This document shows positions 1 to 7,800 of a DNA stretch of 9,904 bases, one piece after another. The notes below the pieces were generated by a model. The model did no database searches, was not told the origin of the DNA, and saw only the letters and a list, made by a program, of their open reading frames with translations. A program made the translations under genes and the position numbers. Location of the stretch: NCBI GenBank assembly GCA_002308815.1, contig DBVX01000085.1, positions 5,027-14,930 of the forward strand. The letters are read 5' to 3'. This DNA is from Bacteroidales bacterium UBA1253. Lineage in GTDB: Bacteria; Bacteroidota; Bacteroidia; Bacteroidales; Paludibacteraceae. Numbering within the stretch: position 1 is the stretch's first letter; each line of letters opens with the position of its first letter.

Positions 1-461
1 CCGCCGTTCATCTCGCTGCCCGTACCCGCCATCGTGAGGATGCAACCTATAGGAAGTATGCGCTGGTCTTTTGGCGGCTGGTTGCCCTCCACCCAGAACG
101 ACTGCCAGTAGTCGCCGCCGAAATACGCCGATGCCGCCACGCCCTTCGAGTAGTCGCAGACGCTGCCGCCGCCGAGCGAGAGAATCCAGTCCACTTGGTT
201 GTCACGGGCGATGCGGATGCCCTCGTCCAGTTTTTCGAGGGTAGGGTTGCTCATCACGCCCGGGTTCTCGATGATGGTCTTGCCGCCTTCGCGGAGGATG
301 GCTACGACCTGGTTGTAGATGCCGTTGCGGCGTACGCTGCCGCTGCCGTAGTTGAGCAGCACGCGGGTGCCGAAATTAGCCAACTCGTCCTTGAGCATGT
401 CCAAAGACGCTTCACCAAAATAGAGTTTGGTGGGATTGTAATACGTGAAATTGCCTTGCAT
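1..461 (-). CDS. Iron-dependent alcohol dehydrogenase, BDH/YqhD-like (partial, 3' end outside window)
   Basis: Only the first 153 codons are present, reading leftward from the ATG at 461. The protein begins MQGNFTYYNPTKLYFG, the typical opening of the butanol-dehydrogenase/YqhD branch of the iron-containing alcohol dehydrogenases (PF00465). The dinucleotide-binding motif GGGSVCDYSK is at residues 97-106, and the family motif TMAGTGSEMN is at 143-152. These enzymes are cytoplasmic and reduce aldehydes to alcohols, usually with NADPH in this branch. The metal-binding Asp and His residues lie in the second half and cannot be checked here. There is no Shine-Dalgarno sequence. The bases before the start are A/T-rich, as is usual for Bacteroidota. 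It is transcribed away from sbcD, with a candidate promoter at 534-565. The family call is secure; substrate and cofactor are inference. Confidence 0.93.
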   Translation of the reverse strand, partial: MQGNFTYYNPTKLYFGEASLDMLKDELANFGTRVLLNYGSGSVRRNGIYNQVVAILREGGKTIIENPGVMSNPTLEKLDEGIRIARDNQVDWILSLGGGSVCDYSKGVAASAYFGGDYWQSFWVEGNQPPKDQRILPIGCILTMAGTGSEMNG

Positions 462-533
462 GTTTTATTTTCAAATCAGATAATACAAATGGTCTCTTCG
501 CCGAGGATGTTGCGGACTTCTGATAGAAGCGCG

Positions 534-565
534 CAAAGGTGCGGATTAGAAATGATATTGGCAAA
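534..565 (-). promoter_or_regulatory. Candidate Bacteroidota promoter for the alcohol dehydrogenase
   Basis: Read on the minus strand, TTTG (565-562) is followed after exactly 20 bases by CACCTTTG (541-534). The Bacteroidota primary sigma factor pattern is TTTG, 19-21 bases, TAnnTTTG. The -33 box is therefore perfect, and the -7 box differs only at its first base. Transcription would begin near 527, giving a leader of about 65 bases. The assignment rests on pattern match and position only. Confidence 0.55.
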
Positions 566-642
566 TTTTTATGCGCTTTGCAAAAGGCTGTTGATTTTTT
601 GTTTTGGTTATGGCACTGTTTTTATCCATTTCTAAAATCTGC
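541..642. repeat. Imperfect inverted repeat between the divergent promoters
   Basis: TTAGAAATG at 546-554 is the exact reverse complement of CATTTCTAA at 627-635. Pairing extends outward with GCGGA (541-545) against TCTGC (638-642), allowing one G-U pair and a two-base bulge at 636-637. The left arm starts at the last base of the dehydrogenase -7 box and lies between its -7 and -33 boxes. The right arm ends just before the sbcD -33 box. It could be a paired operator site or chance; no known regulator motif is recognised. Confidence 0.4.
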
Positions 643-647
643 GGGGA

Positions 648-679
648 CTTGCGTGTGTCAATGTCCGGGCGTACTTTTG
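648..679 (+). promoter_or_regulatory. Candidate Bacteroidota promoter for sbcDC
   Basis: TTG at 649-651 is followed after 20 bases by TACTTTTG at 672-679. The second box is a full match to the Bacteroidota -7 consensus TAnnTTTG, and the spacing is ideal. The first box matches three of the four bases of TTTG. Transcription would begin near 686, about 50 bases before the sbcD start. A weaker TATATTTT at 708-715 has no well-spaced partner. Confidence 0.6.
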
Positions 680-738
680 CGTTGATTTTTTTACATTCAA
701 GCGTTGGTATATTTTAGCTTAATTAATAACTACTGAAT

Positions 739-1902
739 ATGAGAGTCTTACACACAAGCGATTGGCATTTAGGTCACATGCTCTATGGCTATGATCGCAC
801 TGAAGAACAGCTGTCCATGCTGGATCAGATGGTCGAAATTGTCCGTGAAGAGAAACCGGATGTGTTTATCCTTGCAGGAGATGTCTTTGATACGACGCAG
901 CCTTCCGCTGCCGTGCAGACCATGCTGGCAAGAATGATTGTCGCCTTGCATGATACGCATCCGACTATGCCGGTTGTTATGACGGCAGGCAATCATGACA
1001 GCGGTTCCAGACATGAGATATTCCGTACCCCGTGGCAGGCACTGAATGTGTATGCGGTCGGACAATTGGACAAGGTACACCCTGAGACGCATATTGTTGA
1101 GATTCATGATAAGGGATATGTTCTTGCCGTTCCGTATGCCAATGAACGGAATATTCCGGAAGGCTTCTTTCAGTCCCTTTTAGACAAAACAGCAGAGCGG
1201 AACACCAACGGCTTGCCCGTCATCATGACGGCGCATACCACGGTCAAGGGATGCGACTATGCAGGACATGAACACGCTACGGATTATGCCGTCGGAGGTA
1301 TTGACTCCCTTGATTTGGATAAAATCGGGCATGGTTATGATTACCTCGCTTTAGGGCATATCCACAAACCGCAGTTTATTCATTCGGGACATCACAACGT
1401 CCGCTATTCGGGTACTCCTGTTCCGATTGGTTTTGACGAGCAATACGGGCACTCTGTTTCTATTGTTGAGATTAACAGGCATGGAGACACGCCGGTTGTT
1501 ACAGAACGTGATATAACCAACCCACACCCGTTGGTCACGCTCCCGACACAGGGATTTGCCTTATGGGAAGAGGCGAAAGAGTTGTTGCGCAACTATCCGA
1601 ATGACATACCCGCGTATATCCGCCTGAATGTGGAGATTGACGATTTCCTGCCGGTTGACGCGAAGGCGGAGGCGGTTAAGTTAACCGAAGGCAAGCAATG
1701 CCGTCTCTGTCATATAAATGCCAAACGTAAGAATATCAACACTGATGATGTCAGAACGATGACCATTCAGGAGTTCCAGGAGCAACAGCCCATAGATATC
1801 GCAAGACACTATGCGGAATATAATGGAATCACGTTTGATGACGAATTGCAGGAAATGTTCAGACAAGTGGAAGAACTGGTGAATGCCGATAACCGTCAAT
1901 AA
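739..1902 (+). CDS. sbcD: Exonuclease subunit SbcD (Mre11-type)
   Basis: This is a 387-residue calcineurin-like metallophosphoesterase, close to the roughly 400 residues of the E. coli protein. It forms the nuclease half of the cytoplasmic SbcCD complex, which cuts DNA hairpins and trims blocked or double-stranded ends using manganese. All metal and catalytic motifs are visible: D8-x-H10 in SDWHLG, GD at 47-48 in LAGDVFD, GNHD at 84-87, the histidine of TAHTT at 166, and GHIH at 206-209, followed by YSGTP at 223-227. The C-terminal third is the usual capping and SbcC-binding region. The start at 739 places the first motif where the family has it. There is no Shine-Dalgarno sequence. It is followed after 12 bases by sbcC, so the two are almost certainly one operon. 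Confidence 0.97.
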   Translation: MRVLHTSDWHLGHMLYGYDRTEEQLSMLDQMVEIVREEKPDVFILAGDVFDTTQPSAAVQTMLARMIVALHDTHPTMPVVMTAGNHDSGSRHEIFRTPWQALNVYAVGQLDKVHPETHIVEIHDKGYVLAVPYANERNIPEGFFQSLLDKTAERNTNGLPVIMTAHTTVKGCDYAGHEHATDYAVGGIDSLDLDKIGHGYDYLALGHIHKPQFIHSGHHNVRYSGTPVPIGFDEQYGHSVSIVEINRHGDTPVVTERDITNPHPLVTLPTQGFALWEEAKELLRNYPNDIPAYIRLNVEIDDFLPVDAKAEAVKLTEGKQCRLCHINAKRKNINTDDVRTMTIQEFQEQQPIDIARHYAEYNGITFDDELQEMFRQVEELVNADNRQ

Positions 1903-1908
1903 GGAGGA
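1902..1908 (+). promoter_or_regulatory. Shine-Dalgarno site that decides the sbcC start
   Basis: AGGAGG at 1902-1907 overlaps the last base of the sbcD stop codon. Two in-frame ATGs follow, at 1909 and 1915. The first is only one base away from the site and cannot be used efficiently. The second is seven bases away, which is ideal. Strong sites of this kind are uncommon in Bacteroidota, and the other genes in this window lack one. Confidence 0.75.
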
Positions 1909-1914
1909 ATGATT

Positions 1915-4749
1915 ATGAAACTGCAGCAACTTACCATACACAACATCGCCTCTATTGAGGATGCCGTGATTGATTTTGAAGCCCAACCGTTATCGGACAG
2001 CGAGGTGTTTCTCATTACGGGCAAGACTGGCTCGGGTAAATCCACCATTCTGGACGCTATCTGCTTGGCACTCTATGCCGATACGCCCCGGCTTGACAAT
2101 ACCAATATGCAGGGCGACGCGCGGGACGGCGAAGGGAAATTATCCATTGATGACCCCCGCCAACTCCTGCGACGCGATGCCGGTGAGGGAAAAGTATCGC
2201 TCACTTTTGTAGGAAACAACGGACAGCATTATCTGGCGGAATGGGTGGTGCGTCGCGCCAACAACAAGGTGTCCGGAAAAATGCAAGGCAAGTCATGGTC
2301 GCTTCAACTCCTTCCGGACGGAGTCACTCTGACCAAGGACGCGGAAATCAAGCAGGAGATTGCACGTGCCATCGAACTGGATTTTAAGCAGTTCTGTCGA
2401 ACCACACTCCTCGCGCAAGGCGAGTTCACGCGTTTCCTGAATAGCAAAGACGACGAGAAGGCTGCTATCTTGGAGAAAATTACGGACAGGGATGTGTTTT
2501 CCAAGATAGGGAAAAAGGTATTTGACGAAACGAAAGAAAAGGAGAATGTATGGAAAAGCGCGCAAGCGCTTACGCAAGGCATTATCATTCTCAGCGAGGA
2601 CGAGACAGCCGCCAAGAAACAGGAATTGGCAGATCTGACTCAGCAAAAGCAAACGGTGGAACAAACCCGTAAGGACTGTCAGCAAAAACTGGACTGGTTG
2701 AACCAGGAAGTCAAACTGAATATCGAAGAGAATAAAGCCAAAACGGAATATGCCAAGGCGCAAGATGTGGTAAATAGCGGTGATTTCAAGGCGCGTGAAC
2801 GGCTGGGCTCGGAATGGAATGCCACGATTGAGGCAAGACAGCATCTCAAAGACAAAAAAGAGGCAAAAGAGAAAGAGAAACAATTCCAAGCCACCCTGAC
2901 CGCCCTGCAAAACAGCGAACAGACCATTCAGGACAATCTCAAAAAGGCAGAGCAGGACAAAAAGGCGGCAGAGGTGCAATTGCAATCGCAAGAGAATGCA
3001 ATCAAACAGTTTGATAGCCAACTGAATGCTTTGAATATGCCCGGTTTGAGAAAGCAACAAACGGATGCGAAGGATATTCTGGCGAATGTGAAGTTAGCAA
3101 ATGATCGACTGACGAGTCTGAACAACGAAAAATCCAAACGGGCACAAAAGGAACAGGAGATTAAGGAACGCGAGCAAAAGATAGCTCATAAGGAAAAGGA
3201 ATTGGCGGATATGGCATCGCCTGTCCATGATGCCAAAGTCAGGATGGATACCGCGAAACAGTTATATGAAGCGCAAAAAGATACGGTGGATAAGTTTGCA
3301 TCCACATTACGGCAAAGATTGCAGCAGGGAGATGTCTGTCCGGTTTGTCGGCAGGAGATTAAGAACGCCCTGCCGCATGAGGAAGACTTGAAGATGTTGG
3401 TGGACGGATTGCAAAAAACTTTCTCGGACGCGGAAAAAGAGTACAACGAAAAGGTGGCGGCTGAAAACAGACTGAATGCGGAAATCGCGTCCGAACAGAG
3501 AACCAATCAGGTTGCCCAAGACAATCTCAACAATGACAAGTCTGTCCAACACGCGGAGCAAAATGCGCTGACCATATTGAATGAGTTGGGCATCTCGTCT
3601 ATTGACCACCAGACTGACAAACAGTTGGAGGATATTCGCACGAAACAGGACGAGGTACTGGCATCCGTGAAGGAGAGAATCGAAGATGGCGAAAATATCG
3701 AAAAAGATATCCGTAACAAACGGCAGGAATTAGAAAAACAACGGGGTGTTGTAAAAGAACGCACCGACACGTATCAGAAAGCCCAAACGGCGGTTGATAA
3801 TCACCAACGCAAAAAGGAAGACGCAGAAAAGCGGCTCAGGGAAGCGCAAACGCAGATTCAGGAGAACCAGCTGTTCTTGGATCAGTTCTTTGCTGCTAAT
3901 GCCCTGCTCTCGGAGGCGCGGTTGGAAGAACTGAATGTGTGGACGCAGCAGCAGATAGCCGATATAACAACGGCGCTAACGCAGGACAAGGGAAATGTGT
4001 CTGCTAAAATGGCGTTATGGAACAAGGCCAGGCAAGACTTACAGAAGCACTTGACAAACAGACCCCGGCTTACAGAAGAAGATACGGCAGACAACCTACG
4101 CGTATTCATTGAAAGTAACAATAGTAAACTTGCCGAACAGAACCAGCAGTCCGGTGCCATCACGCAGACGCTGCAAGATAACGCTACAAATTTGACGCGC
4201 TTGGGGAAACTGTTGGAGGCAGAGCAAAAAGCCAAGGCGGAATATGACAAATGGCAGCGTTTGAACAACTTGATAGGGGATGCTACCGGCAACATGTTCC
4301 GCAAGATTGCGCAGAGTTATGTGCTCAACAGCCTTATCCATTCGGCGAACAGCTATATGAAGACCCTGACGGACAGGTACCGGCTGAAAGTCACGCCCGG
4401 CACCTTTGTCATCTCGTTGGAGGATGCCTATCAGGGCTATGTCACACGTGCTGCCAGCACGATCTCCGGTGGAGAGAGTTTTCTGGTGTCTCTGTCTTTG
4501 GCGTTGGCGCTCAGTGATATCGGTCAGAAGTTGTCGGTGGACACGCTCTTCATCGACGAGGGATTCGGTACGTTGAGTGGCGAGCCGCTGCGGAATGCCA
4601 TCGATACGCTGCGTGCATTGCATGACAAGTCCGGAAGGCATGTCGGCATCATCAGCCATGTGGAGGAACTGCGGGAGCGCATCCCCGTGCAGATTCAGGT
4701 GAATCAGAATCCGGGCTCGTCCGGCAGTACTATTCAGATAGTATCGTGA
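1915..4749 (+). CDS. sbcC: Exonuclease subunit SbcC (Rad50-type SMC-like ATPase)
   Basis: This is the 944-residue ATPase partner of SbcD; a second in-frame ATG lies two codons upstream. Counting from 1915, Walker A GKTGSGKST is at 36-44 and the Q-loop LLAQGEF at 165-171. A long Lys/Glu/Gln-rich coiled coil runs from about 190 to 470. The zinc hook CPVC is at 475-478, almost exactly mid-protein. The return coil runs to about 790. The second ATPase lobe carries the signature STISGGES (848-855), Walker B LFIDEGFG (878-885) and the switch histidine in IISH (912-915). Two lobes dimerise on ATP, and the hook joins molecules through zinc. It is somewhat shorter than E. coli SbcC (about 1048), which is accounted for by shorter coils. 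All functional motifs are intact, and no frameshift is seen. Confidence 0.97.
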   Translation: MKLQQLTIHNIASIEDAVIDFEAQPLSDSEVFLITGKTGSGKSTILDAICLALYADTPRLDNTNMQGDARDGEGKLSIDDPRQLLRRDAGEGKVSLTFVGNNGQHYLAEWVVRRANNKVSGKMQGKSWSLQLLPDGVTLTKDAEIKQEIARAIELDFKQFCRTTLLAQGEFTRFLNSKDDEKAAILEKITDRDVFSKIGKKVFDETKEKENVWKSAQALTQGIIILSEDETAAKKQELADLTQQKQTVEQTRKDCQQKLDWLNQEVKLNIEENKAKTEYAKAQDVVNSGDFKARERLGSEWNATIEARQHLKDKKEAKEKEKQFQATLTALQNSEQTIQDNLKKAEQDKKAAEVQLQSQENAIKQFDSQLNALNMPGLRKQQTDAKDILANVKLANDRLTSLNNEKSKRAQKEQEIKEREQKIAHKEKELADMASPVHDAKVRMDTAKQLYEAQKDTVDKFASTLRQRLQQGDVCPVCRQEIKNALPHEEDLKMLVDGLQKTFSDAEKEYNEKVAAENRLNAEIASEQRTNQVAQDNLNNDKSVQHAEQNALTILNELGISSIDHQTDKQLEDIRTKQDEVLASVKERIEDGENIEKDIRNKRQELEKQRGVVKERTDTYQKAQTAVDNHQRKKEDAEKRLREAQTQIQENQLFLDQFFAANALLSEARLEELNVWTQQQIADITTALTQDKGNVSAKMALWNKARQDLQKHLTNRPRLTEEDTADNLRVFIESNNSKLAEQNQQSGAITQTLQDNATNLTRLGKLLEAEQKAKAEYDKWQRLNNLIGDATGNMFRKIAQSYVLNSLIHSANSYMKTLTDRYRLKVTPGTFVISLEDAYQGYVTRAASTISGGESFLVSLSLALALSDIGQKLSVDTLFIDEGFGTLSGEPLRNAIDTLRALHDKSGRHVGIISHVEELRERIPVQIQVNQNPGSSGSTIQIVS

Positions 4750-4802
4750 CGGAGCGGGACAATTACGAATACTGTAGTGGTATTTGCCGGGACGTTTTTT
4801 TT
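4745..4802 (+). terminator. Possible weak terminator after sbcC
   Basis: Eight T residues at 4795-4802 follow an interrupted stem: CGT-GA-CGG at 4745-4752 can face CCG-GG-ACG at 4787-4794. A smaller internal stem, CGAATAC (4766-4772) with GTATTTG (4780-4786), closes around a seven-base loop. The outer stem is broken by two mismatches, so termination may be partial. The call rests mainly on the T-tract and on its position directly after the operon. Confidence 0.35.
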
Positions 4803-4811
4803 CAAGGAGGC

Positions 4812-4843
4812 GTTGTGTGAATGTCCTGTATGCTTTACCTTTG
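4812..4843 (+). promoter_or_regulatory. Bacteroidota promoter for the secreted-protein pair
   Basis: GTTG at 4812-4815, then exactly 20 bases, then TACCTTTG at 4836-4843. The second box fully matches the -7 consensus TAnnTTTG, and the first matches three of the four bases of the -33 TTTG. Transcription would start near 4850, leaving a leader of only about 17 A/T-rich bases before the ATG at 4867. No inverted repeats flank it, so nothing suggests an invertible, phase-variable promoter. It separates this pair from sbcDC. Confidence 0.7.
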
Positions 4844-4866
4844 CCGCGAAAATATAATTTTTCACA

Positions 4867-7800
4867 ATGAAGCGTTCGGTAACTTTTCTCCTGTTTCTGC
4901 TATGCCTCACTTGTTTGAGGGCGCAGACGCACGATGATGACGTGTGGACCGTGTTCGGCGATGCCGAAGTGGTCAACGGCAGCAAGGGTTGGGACGTAAG
5001 CGTCACAGCCAATGACATGACGTACAAGGGCGGTATCTGGACGCTGACTGTGAAGAACGCCAGACTGTATGAAACATCGTACGGATCGTGTCATCCTGAT
5101 GCCTATTTTTTCGCCTTTTCACTCAATCATTCGAAGACCAGCACGCTTCCGGAATATGTCTATGATGAGTATGAGCAGGATTTCTACCACTACAACGCAT
5201 CCTATATATATATTGAGAAACAGGGTTATTACAACATAACATATTTCTACAACGATGCGGATTGGTGGTCATCCAGTCACTACGAGTTGGAGTATGTCAA
5301 GCCGTTGGAACCCGAATATACCGTCACCGTCACGTCCGCCAATCCGTCCATGGGAACGGTGACGGGTGGCGGTGATTTCGTTTGCGGCGAGAAGACCACC
5401 ATCAAGGCGACCCCTCTGCCCGGCAACCGCTTTGTCGGCTGGTCGGACGGGAACAAGGCGGCATCCCGCACCATCACGGTCACGGAATCTGCAACGTTTA
5501 CAGCCAATTTCGAGAAAGGTGGTTATGTGGTCATCGGTGACGGGGAACTGCTTGGCGGCGCGGGCGACTGGCAGATTGAAACGAAGAACGCCATGCAACT
5601 TCTGGAAGACGGCTCGTACTCTTTCACTGTTCGCGCCACGCTTGAAAAGACAGCAACCTACTGTCATGAGACCTATCGTTGCGCTGTGGCGTTGAGCAGC
5701 GATGCAAAGGTGGTGTTCCCGACCGCTGTGTATGCCAACGGCGGATATCTCCGAACCAAAGGCGTGTCGGTATCCGTTTCCAATTCCGGCGTGTATGATG
5801 TCCTCTTCACGTTCAAGGAGGGGAACACGAAACCGACTGTCAAACTGTCTCTTGTCGAATCGCATCCCAATCCTTCTTATACGGTCAGCGTAACTTCCGG
5901 CAATCCGGCGGGCGGTTCGGTAACAGGCAGCGGAGTCTATGAGTGCGGGGCAAGCTACACCATCACCGCCAGCCCTGCATCAGGCTATTGTTTCTCCGAG
6001 TGGTCGGATGGAAAGAAAGGTATCTCCCGGACGCTGACCGCTACCAAAGATGCGGAGTATGTGGCGGAGTTCAAGACCTGCGGCTTCTCTGTTGAAGGCG
6101 GTAGCGGAGGCGGAGGCGGGAATATGGTCTCGTTAGGCGGTGGTATGTGGCAATACACTGTCAGCGGTGTCCTGCTCTCGCCAACTTGCGGCACAATCCC
6201 CACATATAACGTCATTAACGATGAAAGCGGCAAAAAATACAATCTTTCCATCAGCAAGTCGTCCATCAAGGAGGCGGGATTGTATGACGTGAAAATCACG
6301 TTTTCCGAAAGCGGTTCGAAGGTCAGTTACGAGCTGACACTCATCAAGTCCATACCGGATATGACCTATACGGTAACCGCCGTTCCCGATGACCCGGAAC
6401 GCGGCACGGTAACCGGCAGCGGCGAGTATGTATGCGGAAAGAACGTGACGGTCAAGGCGACCGCCAACCCGGGATGGAAATTCTCCAAGTGGGACAGCGG
6501 CAAGACTTCCGCAACGCAAAAATTCGCCGTCAATCAGGACACCACGCTGGTTGCCATCTTCGTACCGATAGCTTATACCGTGGTTGGTGACGCGGATGTG
6601 GTGAACGGCGACAAGGCGTTTGACAAGGAGAACACGGACAACGATATGGAGGTGGACGCGGACAGGGTGTGGACGCTTACCGTACACCATGCGCTCCTGT
6701 ACCGGACAGGCGAGAACTGCCGTGATGTTTACAAGTACGCTGTCGTGCTGGATCACAAGGGTTCCTACAAACCGAGTGAGTACTATCTTCAGGAGATTGA
6801 AGTGGAAAAAACAGGCTATTATGACATCACCTACACATGGGAGCAAGCGTACTCCTATCTGTGGCACACGCTGAGTCTGGTGGAGGAGGTGGACAACAGT
6901 TTTACTATCAAGGCTGTGTCCGACAATCCGTCCATGGGTATGACCACCAACCTGACCCGGACATACCTGTGCGGGGAAAGTGTCAAGGTCAAAGCCACAC
7001 CTCTTGCGGGTTACCGTTTTGTCAAGTGGAGCAACGGCGTGACCAAGGCGACGCAGACGATTGTGGTTACGCAGGACTCCGTTCTGACAGCCTACTTTGA
7101 ACCTGTTGTATGGACTCTGGTCGGCGATGCGGAGGTGGTGAACGGAGCGGAATGGGACGCTTCCACCGCACAGAACGATATGGTTCTCAAAGACGGCGTG
7201 TGGACTGTCACAATAGCCGACAAGCAGTTGGAGAAAACAGGCACAGGCTGCCATACCGTCTATCGGTTCGCTGTCGCCAACAACCACAGTCTGGACGTGA
7301 CGTGTCCCTCTGGAATAAAAAGCGGAGACAAGATCAGACGTGACAGAGGCGCTGCATTGGAAGTGGCTCATTCAGGACGGTACAATATCATATTCACTTA
7401 CACGGACGGCGACTCGAAACCCAAATACCGGCTGGACACCATCCAGTTGCTGCCCAATCCGACGCATACGATAACGCTCAATTCCTCCAATCCGGAGATG
7501 GGAAGTGTTTATGGTGCGGGAACATACGAATGCGGATCGGAAGTGATTCTCCGGGCAGAGGCGCATGCCGGCAGCACGTTCCTTCACTGGTCCAACGGGG
7601 ATTGGTCCAACGAGATATACATCTATGAACTGACCGAGGACTTGTCGCTGACCGCCTATTTCGAGGACGATGTATATACCGTAGTGGGCGACCATTACAT
7701 CCTCAACGGAGGGAACGACTGGGATTTGTACGAGTCCGCCAACACGATGGAGAAGATATATGATGTTGAAAACGGTTACATATATGTTCTTCGCGTGGGC

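Larger units (their letters stand above)
462..738. other. Divergent intergenic region between the alcohol dehydrogenase gene and sbcD
   Basis: No coding region on either strand looks real across these 277 bases. The reading frame that crosses from the left on the plus strand is the antisense of the dehydrogenase gene plus spacer. The region is richer in A and T than its flanks. It holds one candidate promoter for each direction and an imperfect inverted repeat, listed separately. No tRNA, riboswitch or strong terminator hairpin is visible. Confidence 0.8.

Noticed and set aside
195..635. Plus-strand open frame of 146 codons at the left end
   Set aside because: It is antisense to the well-matched alcohol dehydrogenase gene and then runs into the promoter region. 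Its sequence shows no family resemblance.
2293..3060. Minus-strand open frame of 255 codons inside sbcC
   Set aside because: Leu/Phe-rich translation of the opposite strand of the Lys/Glu/Gln coiled-coil region; a composition shadow of sbcC.
739..4749. sbcDC as part of a defence island together with the downstream genes
   Set aside because: SbcCD is a standard repair complex with all usual motifs. The downstream genes encode secreted proteins with their own promoter, and no defence-family domain is present.
4750..4866. Invertible (phase-variable) promoter, common for Bacteroidales surface genes
   Set aside because: No inverted repeats flank the promoter at 4812-4843, and no recombinase gene is present in the window.
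4867..4929. Lipoprotein signal (cysteine 13 or 16)
   Set aside because: The residues before each cysteine do not form a lipobox (no small residue at -1 with Leu at -3), while LRA followed by Gln is a good signal peptidase I site.
6133..7371. Minus-strand open frame of 412 codons inside the repeat-protein gene
   Set aside because: Low-quality composition with many His, Arg and Val residues and no recognisable domain. It lies opposite strongly patterned repeat modules and is explained by the codon use of the real gene.
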